Assembly: GCF_023736155.1 (NCBI RefSeq)
Contig: NZ_JAMLJJ010000001.1
Span: forward strand, 434,001 to 498,000
From: Larsenimonas salina
Lineage (GTDB): Bacteria; Pseudomonadota; Gammaproteobacteria; Pseudomonadales; Halomonadaceae
DNA length: 64,000 nucleotides
Direction: 5' to 3'
Positions 28,795 to 37,064 of this stretch are shown in pieces (position 1 is the first letter of the stretch; the number at the start of each line of letters is the position of its first letter). The translations under genes and the position numbers were made by a program. The notes below the pieces were generated by a model. It was not told the DNA's origin, did no database searches, and was given only the letters and a program-made list of their open reading frames with translations.

Positions 28795-29667
28795 CTACTG
28801 TAGCACGCGGCGAGGATCAACGGGTTGACCGGCCTTGCGCACATCGAAGAGAAGGTTGTAGTGACCTGTGTCGCCTCTGCGCGCGGTTTCACAAATGGGT
28901 GTTCCTGGTGAAACCGACTGGTCTTCGCGTACATGCACCTGTCCGCAGTACGCGAAGATGGTCTGCATATTGTTGGCGTGATGCACGATGACGACATTGC
29001 CGAGCTGGCGCATGCTGTTGGCGAATTTAACCGAGCCATTGGCAACCGCACGTGCCGTATGATCAGTACCTGCTCTCAGCATCATCGGCTGCAGTGTGCC
29101 ATGTGCATCGGTACCGAACGCACGTACAACGCTTGCCTGGCGCATGGGCCAGGGCCAGTTGCGCGCGCTTGCAGGCAATGAGGTCGTATCCACATGCGGG
29201 CGCGTACGGGCAACCGAGCTGGCACTTGACCCGCTCCGACCTGCCGGCACCTTGATGATCTGGCCAATCGAAAGACTTCGAGGGTGAACGCCCGGGTTGG
29301 CGCCAGCGATACTTTGGGCCGACGTTCTAAAGTGCGTGGCGATACGCCCGTACGTATCACCGTGGCGAATCTGATACCGATAGGGGCCGCTGCCCGGTGC
29401 ACGCTCGGCGTGAGAAGGCATCATCAGGCGCTGGCCGATCTTCAAGTCATTGGCATTGACGCCTGGATTGAAACGCTGAAGCCTAAGAAGGGGGATGCCA
29501 TAGCGTCTGGAGAGTCGATGAAGCGTGTCTCCGCGCTGTACCTGAACCCAGCCGCCGCTGCCGGACGCACCACCACTGGTCGCGCACCCGCTTACTCCAA
29601 ACAGGAGAATTAATAAGACAATCAGGAAAGGCGTCGATCTTTGTCGTGCCAAAGTGCATTGACCCAT
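28795..29667 (-). CDS. LysM/M23-type lipoprotein with incomplete catalytic residues
   Basis: A 290-residue predicted outer-membrane lipoprotein. The signal peptide ends at FGVSGC, and two LysM domains follow (QRGDTLHRLSRRYGIPL and RHGDTYGRIATHFR), which bind peptidoglycan. The C-terminal half has the fold pattern of M23 endopeptidases (GNVVIVHHANNMQTIFAY). The zinc motifs are changed, however: the HxxxD site reads RAGTDH and the HxH site reads HYNLLFDVR. Such loss is typical of NlpD and EnvC, which activate amidases instead of cutting peptidoglycan. The start lies within the 3' end of the upstream acyltransferase gene (46-base overlap). It could be an amidase activator, but the partner is unknown. 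Confidence 0.78.
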   Translation of the reverse strand: MGQCTLARQRSTPFLIVLLILLFGVSGCATSGGASGSGGWVQVQRGDTLHRLSRRYGIPLLRLQRFNPGVNANDLKIGQRLMMPSHAERAPGSGPYRYQIRHGDTYGRIATHFRTSAQSIAGANPGVHPRSLSIGQIIKVPAGRSGSSASSVARTRPHVDTTSLPASARNWPWPMRQASVVRAFGTDAHGTLQPMMLRAGTDHTARAVANGSVKFANSMRQLGNVVIVHHANNMQTIFAYCGQVHVREDQSVSPGTPICETARRGDTGHYNLLFDVRKAGQPVDPRRVLQ

Positions 29668-30467
29668 GCATGAAACCGTTTTTTTCGTTCAAATTCGAGG
29701 ATGTGCGTTTCCGTCATCCATGGTTTTAGCGGCAGGCGATCAATATGAATGCGCAAGATACCGCTGCGCCCACACAGAAAATCCCAAAAGCGGGTCGACC
29801 CGTGCTGGTAGTCGAGCGTTGCGTCCAAGATGCCCGAAAGGCGGCTTCCCAGCAAGGAAAGAACGATGCTCAAGCCGCCGGCCTTGGGGCGAAGTAAATG
29901 CGTGAACGGGCTTTTTTGTTGCAGGCGTTTTTGTGGGGTAAAGCGGGTGCCTTCAACAAAGTTATAGATGGTAATCGGACGTTCAAGTGCGTGTCGGCAC
30001 AGGCGGCGGGTGGCTTCCAGGTCCTTTTCGGCCGCTTTGCGCCCCCCCTTGCCTCGATTGAGCATCGGAAATTCAAGCGCCCAGAACGCAAGGCCGATCA
30101 CGGGAATCCAGATAAGCTCTCGCTTGATGAAAAAGCGGGGCGGCGCCGTGGATTGTTGTAGGGCGTATTGCAAAAGCAGGATATCGGTCCAGCTTCTGTG
30201 ATTGGCGATGACGACCCACCATTGATCGCGTGCGTTTGGGATAGCGCCGCTGACGTGAAGCGTCGGTTTTAGAACGGTGCGAATCCAGAACGTGTTCAAT
30301 GCGATCCAGACCAGGGCAATGCGATTGAGCCCACCAATGATCGTGTTACGTACCCGGTGAATTGGAAGTACGAGTTTCAAGAGTGCCAGTACATAAAAAG
30401 GCAGGGCGCACACGAGGGTGTTGACCGTCAAGAAGCATAAGCTGGCGCAGCCTTTTATAAAAAACAT
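29622..30467 (-). CDS. YihG-like 1-acyl-sn-glycerol-3-phosphate acyltransferase
   Basis: A 281-residue membrane acyltransferase. It has two hydrophobic segments at the N-terminus, the catalytic NHxxxxD motif as NHRSWTD, and the acceptor-binding EGTRFTPQK. WWVVIANHRSWTDILLLQ and the C-terminal layout resemble E. coli YihG, a second lysophosphatidate acyltransferase besides PlsC. It would acylate lysophosphatidic acid from acyl-ACP or acyl-CoA in phospholipid synthesis. The start has GGGAGTG upstream. It overlaps the following LysM gene, so both are likely made from one message. Confidence 0.83.
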   Translation of the reverse strand: MFFIKGCASLCFLTVNTLVCALPFYVLALLKLVLPIHRVRNTIIGGLNRIALVWIALNTFWIRTVLKPTLHVSGAIPNARDQWWVVIANHRSWTDILLLQYALQQSTAPPRFFIKRELIWIPVIGLAFWALEFPMLNRGKGGRKAAEKDLEATRRLCRHALERPITIYNFVEGTRFTPQKRLQQKSPFTHLLRPKAGGLSIVLSLLGSRLSGILDATLDYQHGSTRFWDFLCGRSGILRIHIDRLPLKPWMTETHILEFERKKRFHAWVNALWHDKDRRLS

Positions 30468-30638
30468 TCACACTCCCGCAGAAAGCACTCGTTTGTTACG
30501 CCGCTCATTGTGCATAGGGCCTTGATACAAAAGCAACTATTAAACAGAATCCAGTACGCAGCCTGTCTGACTATTCGTTATTCGCGCATTTATATTTCCT
30601 TTAAATCCAAAGCAGTACTTGAATTTTATACCGTTATA

Positions 30639-31481
30639 TTAATCTTTTTCTAAGATTTTGATTTTTGATTGAAGTTGACCTAGGAAAGACTGACCAAACA
30701 ACAAAAGGTGATTAAGAAGCGGGTAAAGCTGAAACAACGCACATTGCGCTGGCCACGTCTCGGGCCGCGGCCCATCCCAATACGCCCGTTCAAAGTTGGT
30801 TGATATGGGCGAAAAAAGAGCCAGCATCGCAAGATCGAACATGGCGTAGTGACGATGTATCGCAGGGTCAATCAAGGCAACACCCGTTTCGGTATAAAGC
30901 ACATTTCCATGCCAGAGATCACCGTGTACTAGACAGGGTGGCTCATTCGGCAGTAAACCAGACACGCGCGCAAAAAGGGCATCCAGATCACGAGCGTCCT
31001 GTTCCGGCAGCTTGTTTTCGCGCAGGCAGCGTTCGGCCAACGGCCTGAGACGCTGCTCGATCAAAAAATCTGCACCGTTTTCGAGCGGCGTATTGATCTG
31101 CGGTGTAGGGCCTGCAAATGTCGTCGTGGCCCATCCGTGCGTCGTTGCGCGTGATCGAGTGTATAAATGACGAAGTTCCTCACCCAGAAGGCGGGTCTTT
31201 GAATCACTTGGCTTCCCCGGTGAAAGCCAGGTCATGGCCAGAACATCATCATCAAGCTCAAGACACTCTGGAATTTCCAGTCGAGTGGGAATCGCGGCCA
31301 GTGCGGCCAGACCATCGCACTCCGCGCGAAGGATATCCGGCGCAGCACGCTTGATTACAACACGCCCGTGAGGGGTATCCACACGATACACCTCGCTGAT
31401 GTCACCGCCTTGAAGAGGGATAAGAGGTGCATCCGGGCTCAGCCCCAATCGGTCGAGCACACGATTCAGCGCCTGTGTCAT
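30639..31481 (-). CDS. Fructosamine kinase family protein
   Basis: A 280-residue protein kinase-fold protein. The catalytic loop HGDLWHGNVLY and the metal-binding LIDPAIHRHYAMFDLAML are diagnostic of bacterial fructosamine/ribulosamine kinases (YniA/FN3K group). The N-terminal PLQGGDISEVYRVDT forms the nucleotide loop. These enzymes phosphorylate ketoamine adducts on glycated proteins so that the sugar detaches. Its ATG overlaps the stop of the Kef-type antiporter gene (ATGA), so the two are translated in tandem; that pairing may reflect carbonyl stress, which Kef systems also counter. The end of the gene is AT-rich. Confidence 0.85.
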   Translation of the reverse strand: MTQALNRVLDRLGLSPDAPLIPLQGGDISEVYRVDTPHGRVVIKRAAPDILRAECDGLAALAAIPTRLEIPECLELDDDVLAMTWLSPGKPSDSKTRLLGEELRHLYTRSRATTHGWATTTFAGPTPQINTPLENGADFLIEQRLRPLAERCLRENKLPEQDARDLDALFARVSGLLPNEPPCLVHGDLWHGNVLYTETGVALIDPAIHRHYAMFDLAMLALFSPISTNFERAYWDGPRPETWPAQCALFQLYPLLNHLLLFGQSFLGQLQSKIKILEKD

Positions 31482-33358
31482 TGCTCGCTCTCCTGAGATG
31501 AGGTCGTTTCATCGGTCTGTGTGTGCTTGCTGCGTTTGACGCCTTGTCGCGCGGCTTTCTTGATCGATGCCTCTTTCTTCTCGCGTTGTTCCTCGACGTT
31601 ATCCTGACCTTTTCTGAACAGCTCATACAGCTCCTCGATAGCCAGTCGGTCACTTTCGAGCAACGCATCGTTGTCATTTCGGTGCTTGTAGGATGACCAG
31701 AAGAGTTCGTTGTCGAATTCCCGGAAGGTACGTACCGCCTCACTGGCCGTAGAGCTCGGATAACCCAGCCCCTTTAGAAGGTCGATGCTCATTTCCATGC
31801 TCGAATCGAAGGTTTCACGAACCAGATGTTCAACCCCAAGCTCCATCAACTGCCAGGCGTGGTGTCGGTTGCGGGCTCTGGCATAAACCGTTAGATGCGG
31901 GAAATGCTGCCTGGCAAGGCGCGCAATGGTAAGCGCGGCTTCAGGGTCATCAACGGCAATAACAAGCACCTTGGCGTTATCGGCGCCGGCAGCACGCAGA
32001 AGCTCCGGTCGGGTCGCGTCGGCGTAGTAGATGCGTGAGCCGAATTTACGAATGAACTCTACCTGTTTGATATTGGGGTCGAGGGCGACAAAATTGATCC
32101 CCTGTAACTTCAGCACTCGAGCAATCATCTGACCGAACCGGCCAAGGCCTGCAATCAGCACCGGGGGCGTATCGTCGATGGCTTCCTGGTCGAAGGACCG
32201 CGTCGTGGACAAGCGGTGCCCCCAGTTCAAAGCGAAGCGATAAAGGAAGGGCGTCAGCGCCATTGAAAACGTCACAGCGGCGATGCATAGGCTTGCAACG
32301 TTCTGACTGAACACGCCAACGCTTACGCCTGCCGTTAACAGAACAAAATCGAATTCTCCCCCCTGAGACAAAATGGCCGCCAGCGCCGGAATTTCATGGC
32401 GAGGGGTTTTGGTCGCAAACCCGATCAGCGCAAGAACGGCAATCTTTACGAGCAGGAGCACGGCCGTGATCCCGATCACCAGCAGCAGGTTCTGCCACAC
32501 CAGCTCCAGGTTGATCGACATGCCAACGCCCATGAAAAAAAGACCCAGCAGGATGCCCTTGAAGGGTTCGATGTTGGCCTCGAGTTCATGGCGATACACG
32601 GTATCGGCAAGCAGCACGCCCGCCAGGAAAGCGCCAAGTGCCATTGAAAGCCCCGCCCACTGCATGATGAGCGCCATGGCAAGCACCATGAAAAGGGCCG
32701 CTGCCGTGAATACCTCATGAAGCTCACTGCGTGCGACCAGACGCAGAACGCGAGGAAAGATCATGCGTCCGATCACGATGGCGCCTGCGACCGTGCCCAG
32801 GCTTTTCAATAGGCCGAATACGATGTCCGAGGCGCTTCCGAGGCTCCCACCGGCAAACAGCGGCAGTACCGCCAGCAATGGGATGACGGCCAGATCCTGG
32901 AATAAAAGCATTGAAAACGCGGATTGACCGTGAGCGGTGGTGAGGTGTCGATGCTCGTTGAGCACTTGCAGCGCAAACGCCGTCGAGGACAGGGCAAGAA
33001 TGAACCCCAGCAGCAACGCCGACCCTGTGGGCAGGCCCAGCATCCACCCGATTACCGCAAGCCCCAAGCCGCTAAGCACCATCTGGGCACTGCCCAGGCC
33101 CAGAAGCCTTGCACGCATTCGCCAAAGGCGCTTCGGCTCGAGCTCGAGCCCGATCACGAACAGCAGCATCACCACGCCGAACTCGGCGAAATGCAGAACG
33201 GCGTCCGGTTCCGAGAACACCTTAAGTAGGGACGGGCCGAACAGAACGCCGACAAACAGGTAACCCAGGATGGAGCCAAGCCCCAAACGCTGGAAGATGG
33301 GAACCGCGATAATCGTGGCGCCGAGAAGCAGAGCACTTTCAACAAGAAAAGGCATCAA
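31478..33358 (-). CDS. Kef-type K+/H+ antiporter (CPA2) with TrkA-N domain
   Basis: A 626-residue protein with about twelve membrane segments in the first 380 residues, followed by a cytoplasmic RCK domain. GSILGYLFVGVLFGPS and the repeated Gly-rich helices fit the CPA2 exchanger fold, and ALSSTAFALQVLNE is typical of KefB/KefC. The RCK nucleotide motif is AGLGRFGQMIARVL, and the domain ends near residue 530, followed by a highly charged tail. In E. coli, KefB and KefC are gated by glutathione and its electrophile adducts and acidify the cytoplasm during carbonyl stress. The nearby grxA and fructosamine kinase genes fit that role. A halophile also needs potassium control. Confidence 0.87.
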   Translation of the reverse strand: MMPFLVESALLLGATIIAVPIFQRLGLGSILGYLFVGVLFGPSLLKVFSEPDAVLHFAEFGVVMLLFVIGLELEPKRLWRMRARLLGLGSAQMVLSGLGLAVIGWMLGLPTGSALLLGFILALSSTAFALQVLNEHRHLTTAHGQSAFSMLLFQDLAVIPLLAVLPLFAGGSLGSASDIVFGLLKSLGTVAGAIVIGRMIFPRVLRLVARSELHEVFTAAALFMVLAMALIMQWAGLSMALGAFLAGVLLADTVYRHELEANIEPFKGILLGLFFMGVGMSINLELVWQNLLLVIGITAVLLLVKIAVLALIGFATKTPRHEIPALAAILSQGGEFDFVLLTAGVSVGVFSQNVASLCIAAVTFSMALTPFLYRFALNWGHRLSTTRSFDQEAIDDTPPVLIAGLGRFGQMIARVLKLQGINFVALDPNIKQVEFIRKFGSRIYYADATRPELLRAAGADNAKVLVIAVDDPEAALTIARLARQHFPHLTVYARARNRHHAWQLMELGVEHLVRETFDSSMEMSIDLLKGLGYPSSTASEAVRTFREFDNELFWSSYKHRNDNDALLESDRLAIEELYELFRKGQDNVEEQREKKEASIKKAARQGVKRSKHTQTDETTSSQESEQ

Positions 33359-33428
33359 CGTGGTTCCTTGAGTCGATGCCTTTAATGCTAGAACGGAGGA
33401 GGCCTTAAGGGCCAGCCTCGATTGATGC

Positions 33429-33695
33429 TCAGGCGGGCGTCAGCAAGGCGTTGTCGTTGACGTACTGGTTAAACTCGGTGAAACCACCGATATGTTTTTC
33501 ATCGACAAAGATTTGCGGCACGGTTTCGACCGGCTTGCCAATGGTCTTTTCCATGTCCGCCTTGGAAATACCTTCCTTGTGAATGTCGATGTAGCGATAG
33601 CTGAAATCATCACGGACGTCGCTGAGCGATTCCGCCAGCTCCTGCGCGCGAACGCAAAACGGGCAGCCTGGGCGACCAAAAATCACGGTGAACAT
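33429..33695 (-). CDS. grxA: Glutaredoxin 1
   Basis: An 88-residue dithiol glutaredoxin very like E. coli Grx1. The active site GCPFC lies in VIFGRPGCPFCVRAQELAE, and the glutathione-binding GKPVETVPQIFVDEKHIGG matches the family. It reduces ribonucleotide reductase and mixed disulfides with glutathione. ATG at 33695 gives the short family N-terminus MFTVIFG and follows AGGAGAAG by a few bases. A glutathione reductase gene (gor) lies elsewhere in the window. It is followed by a gap and then the Kef-type antiporter gene on the same strand. Confidence 0.93.
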   Translation of the reverse strand: MFTVIFGRPGCPFCVRAQELAESLSDVRDDFSYRYIDIHKEGISKADMEKTIGKPVETVPQIFVDEKHIGGFTEFNQYVNDNALLTPA

Positions 33696-33744
33696 GAACT
33701 TCTCCTGAAAACATGGGCATGTACTTGATGCCAAATGATGGGGC

Positions 33745-33787
33745 ATAAGCGGGTGACTCGCCAATAGATTGGCCTGAACCCGCTTAT
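33745..33787. repeat. Nested inverted repeat between the IMPase gene and grxA
   Basis: Outer arms ATAAGCGGGT and ACCCGCTTAT (ten exact pairs) enclose an inner GCCAA/TTGGC hairpin. It sits in the only gap between these minus-strand genes. It lacks a T tract, so a regulatory or processing role is as likely as termination. Confidence 0.55.
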
Positions 33788-33799
33788 TGAATCGCTAAA

Positions 33800-34624
33800 T
33801 TATCGCTCATCGTCAAAGACGTTACGATCCGCCCGTTCGAGCAGGCGCTTGAGCTCTGAGTGAATCTCGGGGGTGGTTACCAGCAGATTCTCGCCATAAA
33901 GCTCTTCTGGAATACCTTCCGGACATGGATAGAGATGGCCGGTACGGGCGCCTGCCTCACGTGCGATCAGCATGCCCGCCGCAAAATCCCAGGGTGAGAC
34001 GCTTTCGTAGTAACCATCGAGGGTGCCGTTGGCAACGTGACACAGATCGAGCGCCGCAGCACCGTTTCGGCGAATGTCGCGACACGTGCCCAGAATGGCA
34101 CGCAGCCTGCGAAGCAGCGGAAACCGAGCGTCCTTGTCGTAGGGAAAGCCGGTGGCGATCAATGCCGCATCTGTTGACTGGCAGTCACTTGGAGAGATCG
34201 CCTCACCGTTGCACCAGGCGCCCTTGTCGCGAATGGCCGTGAACGTCTCGTTCAAAAATGGCGAGTGCACCACGCCGATTTGGACGCGGCCGTTTTCCGA
34301 CCAGGCGATCGACACCGCGACATGCGGATGGCCGTGGGCAAAATTGACCGTTCCGTCGATAGGGTCGACGATCCAGAGCGCATCGTCTTCAAGAATGGCG
34401 TCCCGGTCGGGCGTCAGTTCCTCGCTCAGGCGCTGTTCGCCTGGAAAGTGCGTCTCGAGCTCATTGCTGATGAAGGTATCGATCTCGACATCCACATCGG
34501 TCACCAGCTCATTGCCATCCTTGTAGCGGCTGTCGAACTGACATTCTTCACGGGCTTTTCTGATTCGTCGCCCGGCTTCTTCGGCAATGTTGATGGCGCG
34601 CTCTAGTCGGGTCTGCAGCGTCAT
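33800..34624 (-). CDS. Inositol monophosphatase family protein
   Basis: A 274-residue member of the IMPase/SuhB/CysQ superfamily of lithium-sensitive magnesium phosphatases. Two metal-binding motifs are intact: LWIVDPIDGTVNFAHGHP (the DPIDGT loop) and SPWDFAAGMLIAREAG (the WDxAAG loop). The N-terminal VTDVDVEIDTFI supplies a further acidic ligand. Whether it acts on inositol phosphates, on 3'-phosphoadenosine 5'-phosphate or on another sugar phosphate cannot be told from these motifs. It is a stand-alone minus-strand gene between regA and grxA. Confidence 0.85.
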   Translation of the reverse strand: MTLQTRLERAINIAEEAGRRIRKAREECQFDSRYKDGNELVTDVDVEIDTFISNELETHFPGEQRLSEELTPDRDAILEDDALWIVDPIDGTVNFAHGHPHVAVSIAWSENGRVQIGVVHSPFLNETFTAIRDKGAWCNGEAISPSDCQSTDAALIATGFPYDKDARFPLLRRLRAILGTCRDIRRNGAAALDLCHVANGTLDGYYESVSPWDFAAGMLIAREAGARTGHLYPCPEGIPEELYGENLLVTTPEIHSELKRLLERADRNVFDDER

Positions 34625-34693
34625 GGGGGCTCACTTCATCAATGCGTTGATAGAATCTTCGTAGGTGTCGGAGTATAGCGCGCGCGTCGGCAC

Positions 34694-35233
34694 TCAGCGC
34701 CGTACCGGGCGTTTTTGAAGCTTGCGCTGAAGTGTGCGCCGGTGCATGCCAAGGCTTCGGGCGGTGGCTGAAATGTTGCCATCGTTTTCCTGCAGCACCT
34801 TTTGGATATGCTCCCACGTCAGGCGGTTGATCGAGGGCGGGTTTTCGGCGATTTCAGCATCCGGGTCGCCCTGGTCGGGGCGGTCGAGCGCACCGAGCAC
34901 ATCGTCGGCGTCCACGGGCTTGCAAAGGTAATTGTAGGCACCGAGTTTCATGGCCTCGACAGCGGTCGTGATGCTCGAATAGCCGGTCAGGATAATGACC
35001 TTGCACTTGGGGCTTACAGCAAGAAGCTCCGGCAGCAGTTGAAGGCCCGAGCTGTGCTCGAGTTTCAAATCAAGCGTTGCATAGACCGGAGGCGTTGCCC
35101 GGGCGAGCATCATGGCCTCCTCGTGATCGGCCGCTGCCAGCACCTCGAAGCCGCGGCGCTTCATGGCGCGGGTCATTACCTGTCGGAAGAGTTCATCGTC
35201 ATCGACGATCAAAAAGGGGGTTTTGGTATCCAT
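34694..35233 (-). CDS. regA: RegA/ActR/PrrA-type response regulator
   Basis: A 179-residue two-component regulator. The receiver domain has the acidic pair DDDE near the N-terminus, the phosphoacceptor aspartate in YATLDLKLEHSSGL, and the switch ILTGYSSITTAVEAMKLGA. A short linker leads to a Fis-type helix-turn-helix NISATARSLGMHRRTLQRKL, which is the hallmark of the RegA group. ATG at 35233 has AAAGGAG six bases upstream. It follows regB directly on the minus strand. In Proteobacteria the pair controls respiration, electron sinks and carbon or nitrogen fixation according to redox state. Confidence 0.9.
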   Translation of the reverse strand: MDTKTPFLIVDDDELFRQVMTRAMKRRGFEVLAAADHEEAMMLARATPPVYATLDLKLEHSSGLQLLPELLAVSPKCKVIILTGYSSITTAVEAMKLGAYNYLCKPVDADDVLGALDRPDQGDPDAEIAENPPSINRLTWEHIQKVLQENDGNISATARSLGMHRRTLQRKLQKRPVRR

Positions 35234-35272
35234 TGCGTTCTCCTTTAACGAACGAATCACTCTTTGTGTCCA

Positions 35273-36535
35273 TCACTCTTTGCTGTCCACGCGAGGCAGC
35301 GTGACTTCGGTCAGGGTGCCGCCTTCTTCGTGATTGTAAAGGCTGACGCTGCCGCCGAAACGATTGATGGTCGCATGGGTCAGAAAAAGGCCAATGCCCA
35401 TGCCTTTTGATTTGGTAGACACAAATGTCTGCCCGAGCTGGTCGGCGATGTCCATTGGAACACCGGCGCCGTGATCGCGGATATCCACGATGACCTGCTG
35501 CTCATCCCAGTCGAGCGTGATGTCGATGTTCTGGGGGTTGGCGTCTGCCGCGTTATTGAGCAGATTGAGAAGCGCCTGCTGAAGCGTGTCGTCGGTCGGG
35601 ATGATCGCGTGGCGTCGGCCAAGGCAGGTCAATCGATGCGTGACGTCCGGTCGAATCACTAGCCATTTCTCGATCACCCGCTCCAGATAGGCCTGAACGT
35701 CCTGATGCTCGAGCGGGCCAACCCGCCGCCGCTCAGCGGTGGCAACCAGGGATCGAAGGTGTGTCTTGCACTGCTCGACCTGGCGCTGAAGCAGGGTAAT
35801 GTCCTCACGCAGAATGTCACTGTCTGCGTCCTCTTTCATCTCACCAAGCAGCACCGCCATGGTGCCAAGGGGCGTGCCAAGCTCGTGCGCGGTGCCGGCA
35901 GCCTGGCTTGCAACGGCGAGAATCTGCTCATTTCGAAGCGCCGTTTCGCGCGTTTTTGAAAGGGTGCGGTCACGTCGACGCAGGGCGCGTGCCATCTTGA
36001 ATACGAAATAGGTAATGAGGCTCGCGCACAGGGCGAAATTGAGCCACATCCCAAGGACATGCAGGCTAATGCCGGTGCCCGCGATGTGGCGCGACAGTTC
36101 AGGGATGGGCTGATAAAACAGCATCAAGGCGCTGTAGCCACCGAACGCCGTGACGGTCGTCAGGATCGTATAACGAACCGGAAGCGTAGCGGCTGCGATG
36201 GTGATCGGTACGATGTAGTAGCTGATCACCGGGTTGGTCGAGCCGCCGGTAAAGTAAAAGATCGCGGTCAGGCCGATGACATCGATCAAAAGATGAACAA
36301 GGCACTCGGCTTCGGTTACCGATCTAAGCCACCCAAGTCGCCACCAGGTCGCAACGTTGAACAAGCCCATGACCACGATGATCAAAAAGATCGGCACCAG
36401 GTAGAGCTGGAAGTTCAGAACCTCGATGCCAAAGATGATGGCAATCAAAAACCCGGTCCAGGTAATGCCGCGCGCGATGGTCAAAAGGACCAGGTTACGG
36501 CTTGGCGTTGACAGGGCCAGGGGTTGCTGGGGCAT
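35273..36535 (-). CDS. regB: RegB/PrrB-type redox sensor histidine kinase
   Basis: A 420-residue membrane kinase with six hydrophobic segments at the N-terminus. Between them lies GGSTNPVISYY, the quinone-binding GGxxNPF-like motif of RegB. The H-box reads QAAGTAHELGTPLGTM, with the phosphorylated histidine. A cysteine follows in LQRQVEQCKTHL, close to where the redox-active cysteine of RegB lies. The ATPase domain has LNLLNNAADANPQ, DHGAGVP and KGMGIGLFL. ATG at 36535 has GGAG seven bases upstream. It precedes regA by 39 bases, so they form one operon. The signal is probably the quinol pool and disulfide state. Confidence 0.9.
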   Translation of the reverse strand: MPQQPLALSTPSRNLVLLTIARGITWTGFLIAIIFGIEVLNFQLYLVPIFLIIVVMGLFNVATWWRLGWLRSVTEAECLVHLLIDVIGLTAIFYFTGGSTNPVISYYIVPITIAAATLPVRYTILTTVTAFGGYSALMLFYQPIPELSRHIAGTGISLHVLGMWLNFALCASLITYFVFKMARALRRRDRTLSKTRETALRNEQILAVASQAAGTAHELGTPLGTMAVLLGEMKEDADSDILREDITLLQRQVEQCKTHLRSLVATAERRRVGPLEHQDVQAYLERVIEKWLVIRPDVTHRLTCLGRRHAIIPTDDTLQQALLNLLNNAADANPQNIDITLDWDEQQVIVDIRDHGAGVPMDIADQLGQTFVSTKSKGMGIGLFLTHATINRFGGSVSLYNHEEGGTLTEVTLPRVDSKE

Positions 36536-36660
36536 GAACGGGCTCCACTTCGGTCGAACGTAAGGGCCCATGGTAGCGCACTTTCACTGCGGCATATCTT
36601 CGCTGCGGCAATCTGAACCAGCTGAATGTAGTTAAACTACAAAAAGGATGCGGAATCGAA

Positions 36661-36689
36661 AACGCCAGCTCTATAAGGCTGGCGTTTTT
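36661..36689. terminator. Bidirectional terminator downstream of the small ORF
   Basis: Nine-pair stem AACGCCAGC / GCTGGCGTT with an eight-base loop, a T run on the plus strand (five T) and four T on the minus strand. It lies immediately downstream of the small minus-strand ORF. Confidence 0.75.
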
Positions 36690-36706
36690 GTCTGGGAAGG
36701 TTCACA

Positions 36707-36868
36707 TCAATGCGCTGTCAGCGTCTGGGTCGACAGACTTCCTGACATAATCGAATGACTGTTTTTGCCCGGATCTGTTGGCTTTACCGACATATTTCCC
36801 GCTTCTTGCTGCCGACGAGCGTTCATTTTTCGGTTTTCTTCGAGCATTACGTTGTGGCCGCCAATCAT
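36707..36868 (-). CDS. Small unrecognised protein, 53 residues
   Basis: A short reading frame, MIGGHNVMLEENRKMNARR followed by QQEAGNMSVKPTDPGKNSH and ending in SLSTQTLTAH. A good ribosome site GGAG lies seven bases before the ATG, and a terminator-like hairpin lies just downstream. It is hydrophilic, rich in Asn, Ser, Met and Gln, with no cysteine, no membrane segment and no recognised domain. It fills the otherwise empty interval between regB and the PPP phosphatase gene. Coding status is inferred from the ribosome site plus terminator; a chance frame cannot be excluded. Confidence 0.5.
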   Translation of the reverse strand: MIGGHNVMLEENRKMNARRQQEAGNMSVKPTDPGKNSHSIMSGSLSTQTLTAH

Positions 36869-37064
36869 ATCGAGTCTCCAGCTGCGATGTGTCTATGAGT
36901 TATTTTAAGCCAAAGTCTAACAAAAAGAAATATAACTACAAAAAGTTGCGTCAAGTGCCCAATTGCTTGGGTGATTTAACGGCCGAGGCACTGTGTAGTT
37001 GAGAAAGGTCCTATCCTTAGTACCATACGCACGCTGACTGCCTTATGAATCAAAGGAACCGGGA
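36869..37064. other. AT-rich intergenic region upstream of the phosphatase gene
   Basis: About 200 bases with a conspicuous A-rich stretch (36912-36955). A TTGACG hexamer on the minus strand (near 36955) could serve as a -35 box for the small ORF, but the -10 element is ambiguous. No RNA gene was recognised. Confidence 0.35.

Noticed and set aside
26394-30640. Identical 16-bp sequence (TTTATACCGTTATATT) at 26394-26409 and 30625-30640
   Set aside because: Both lie at gene ends, but an exact 16-bp match within 64 kb is about as frequent as expected by chance and no longer repeat surrounds it.
36778-37002. Plus-strand frame of 74 codons upstream of the phosphatase gene
   Set aside because: It has no ribosome site, overlaps the better-supported small ORF on the other strand, and contains a low-complexity lysine-rich stretch from the A-rich DNA.
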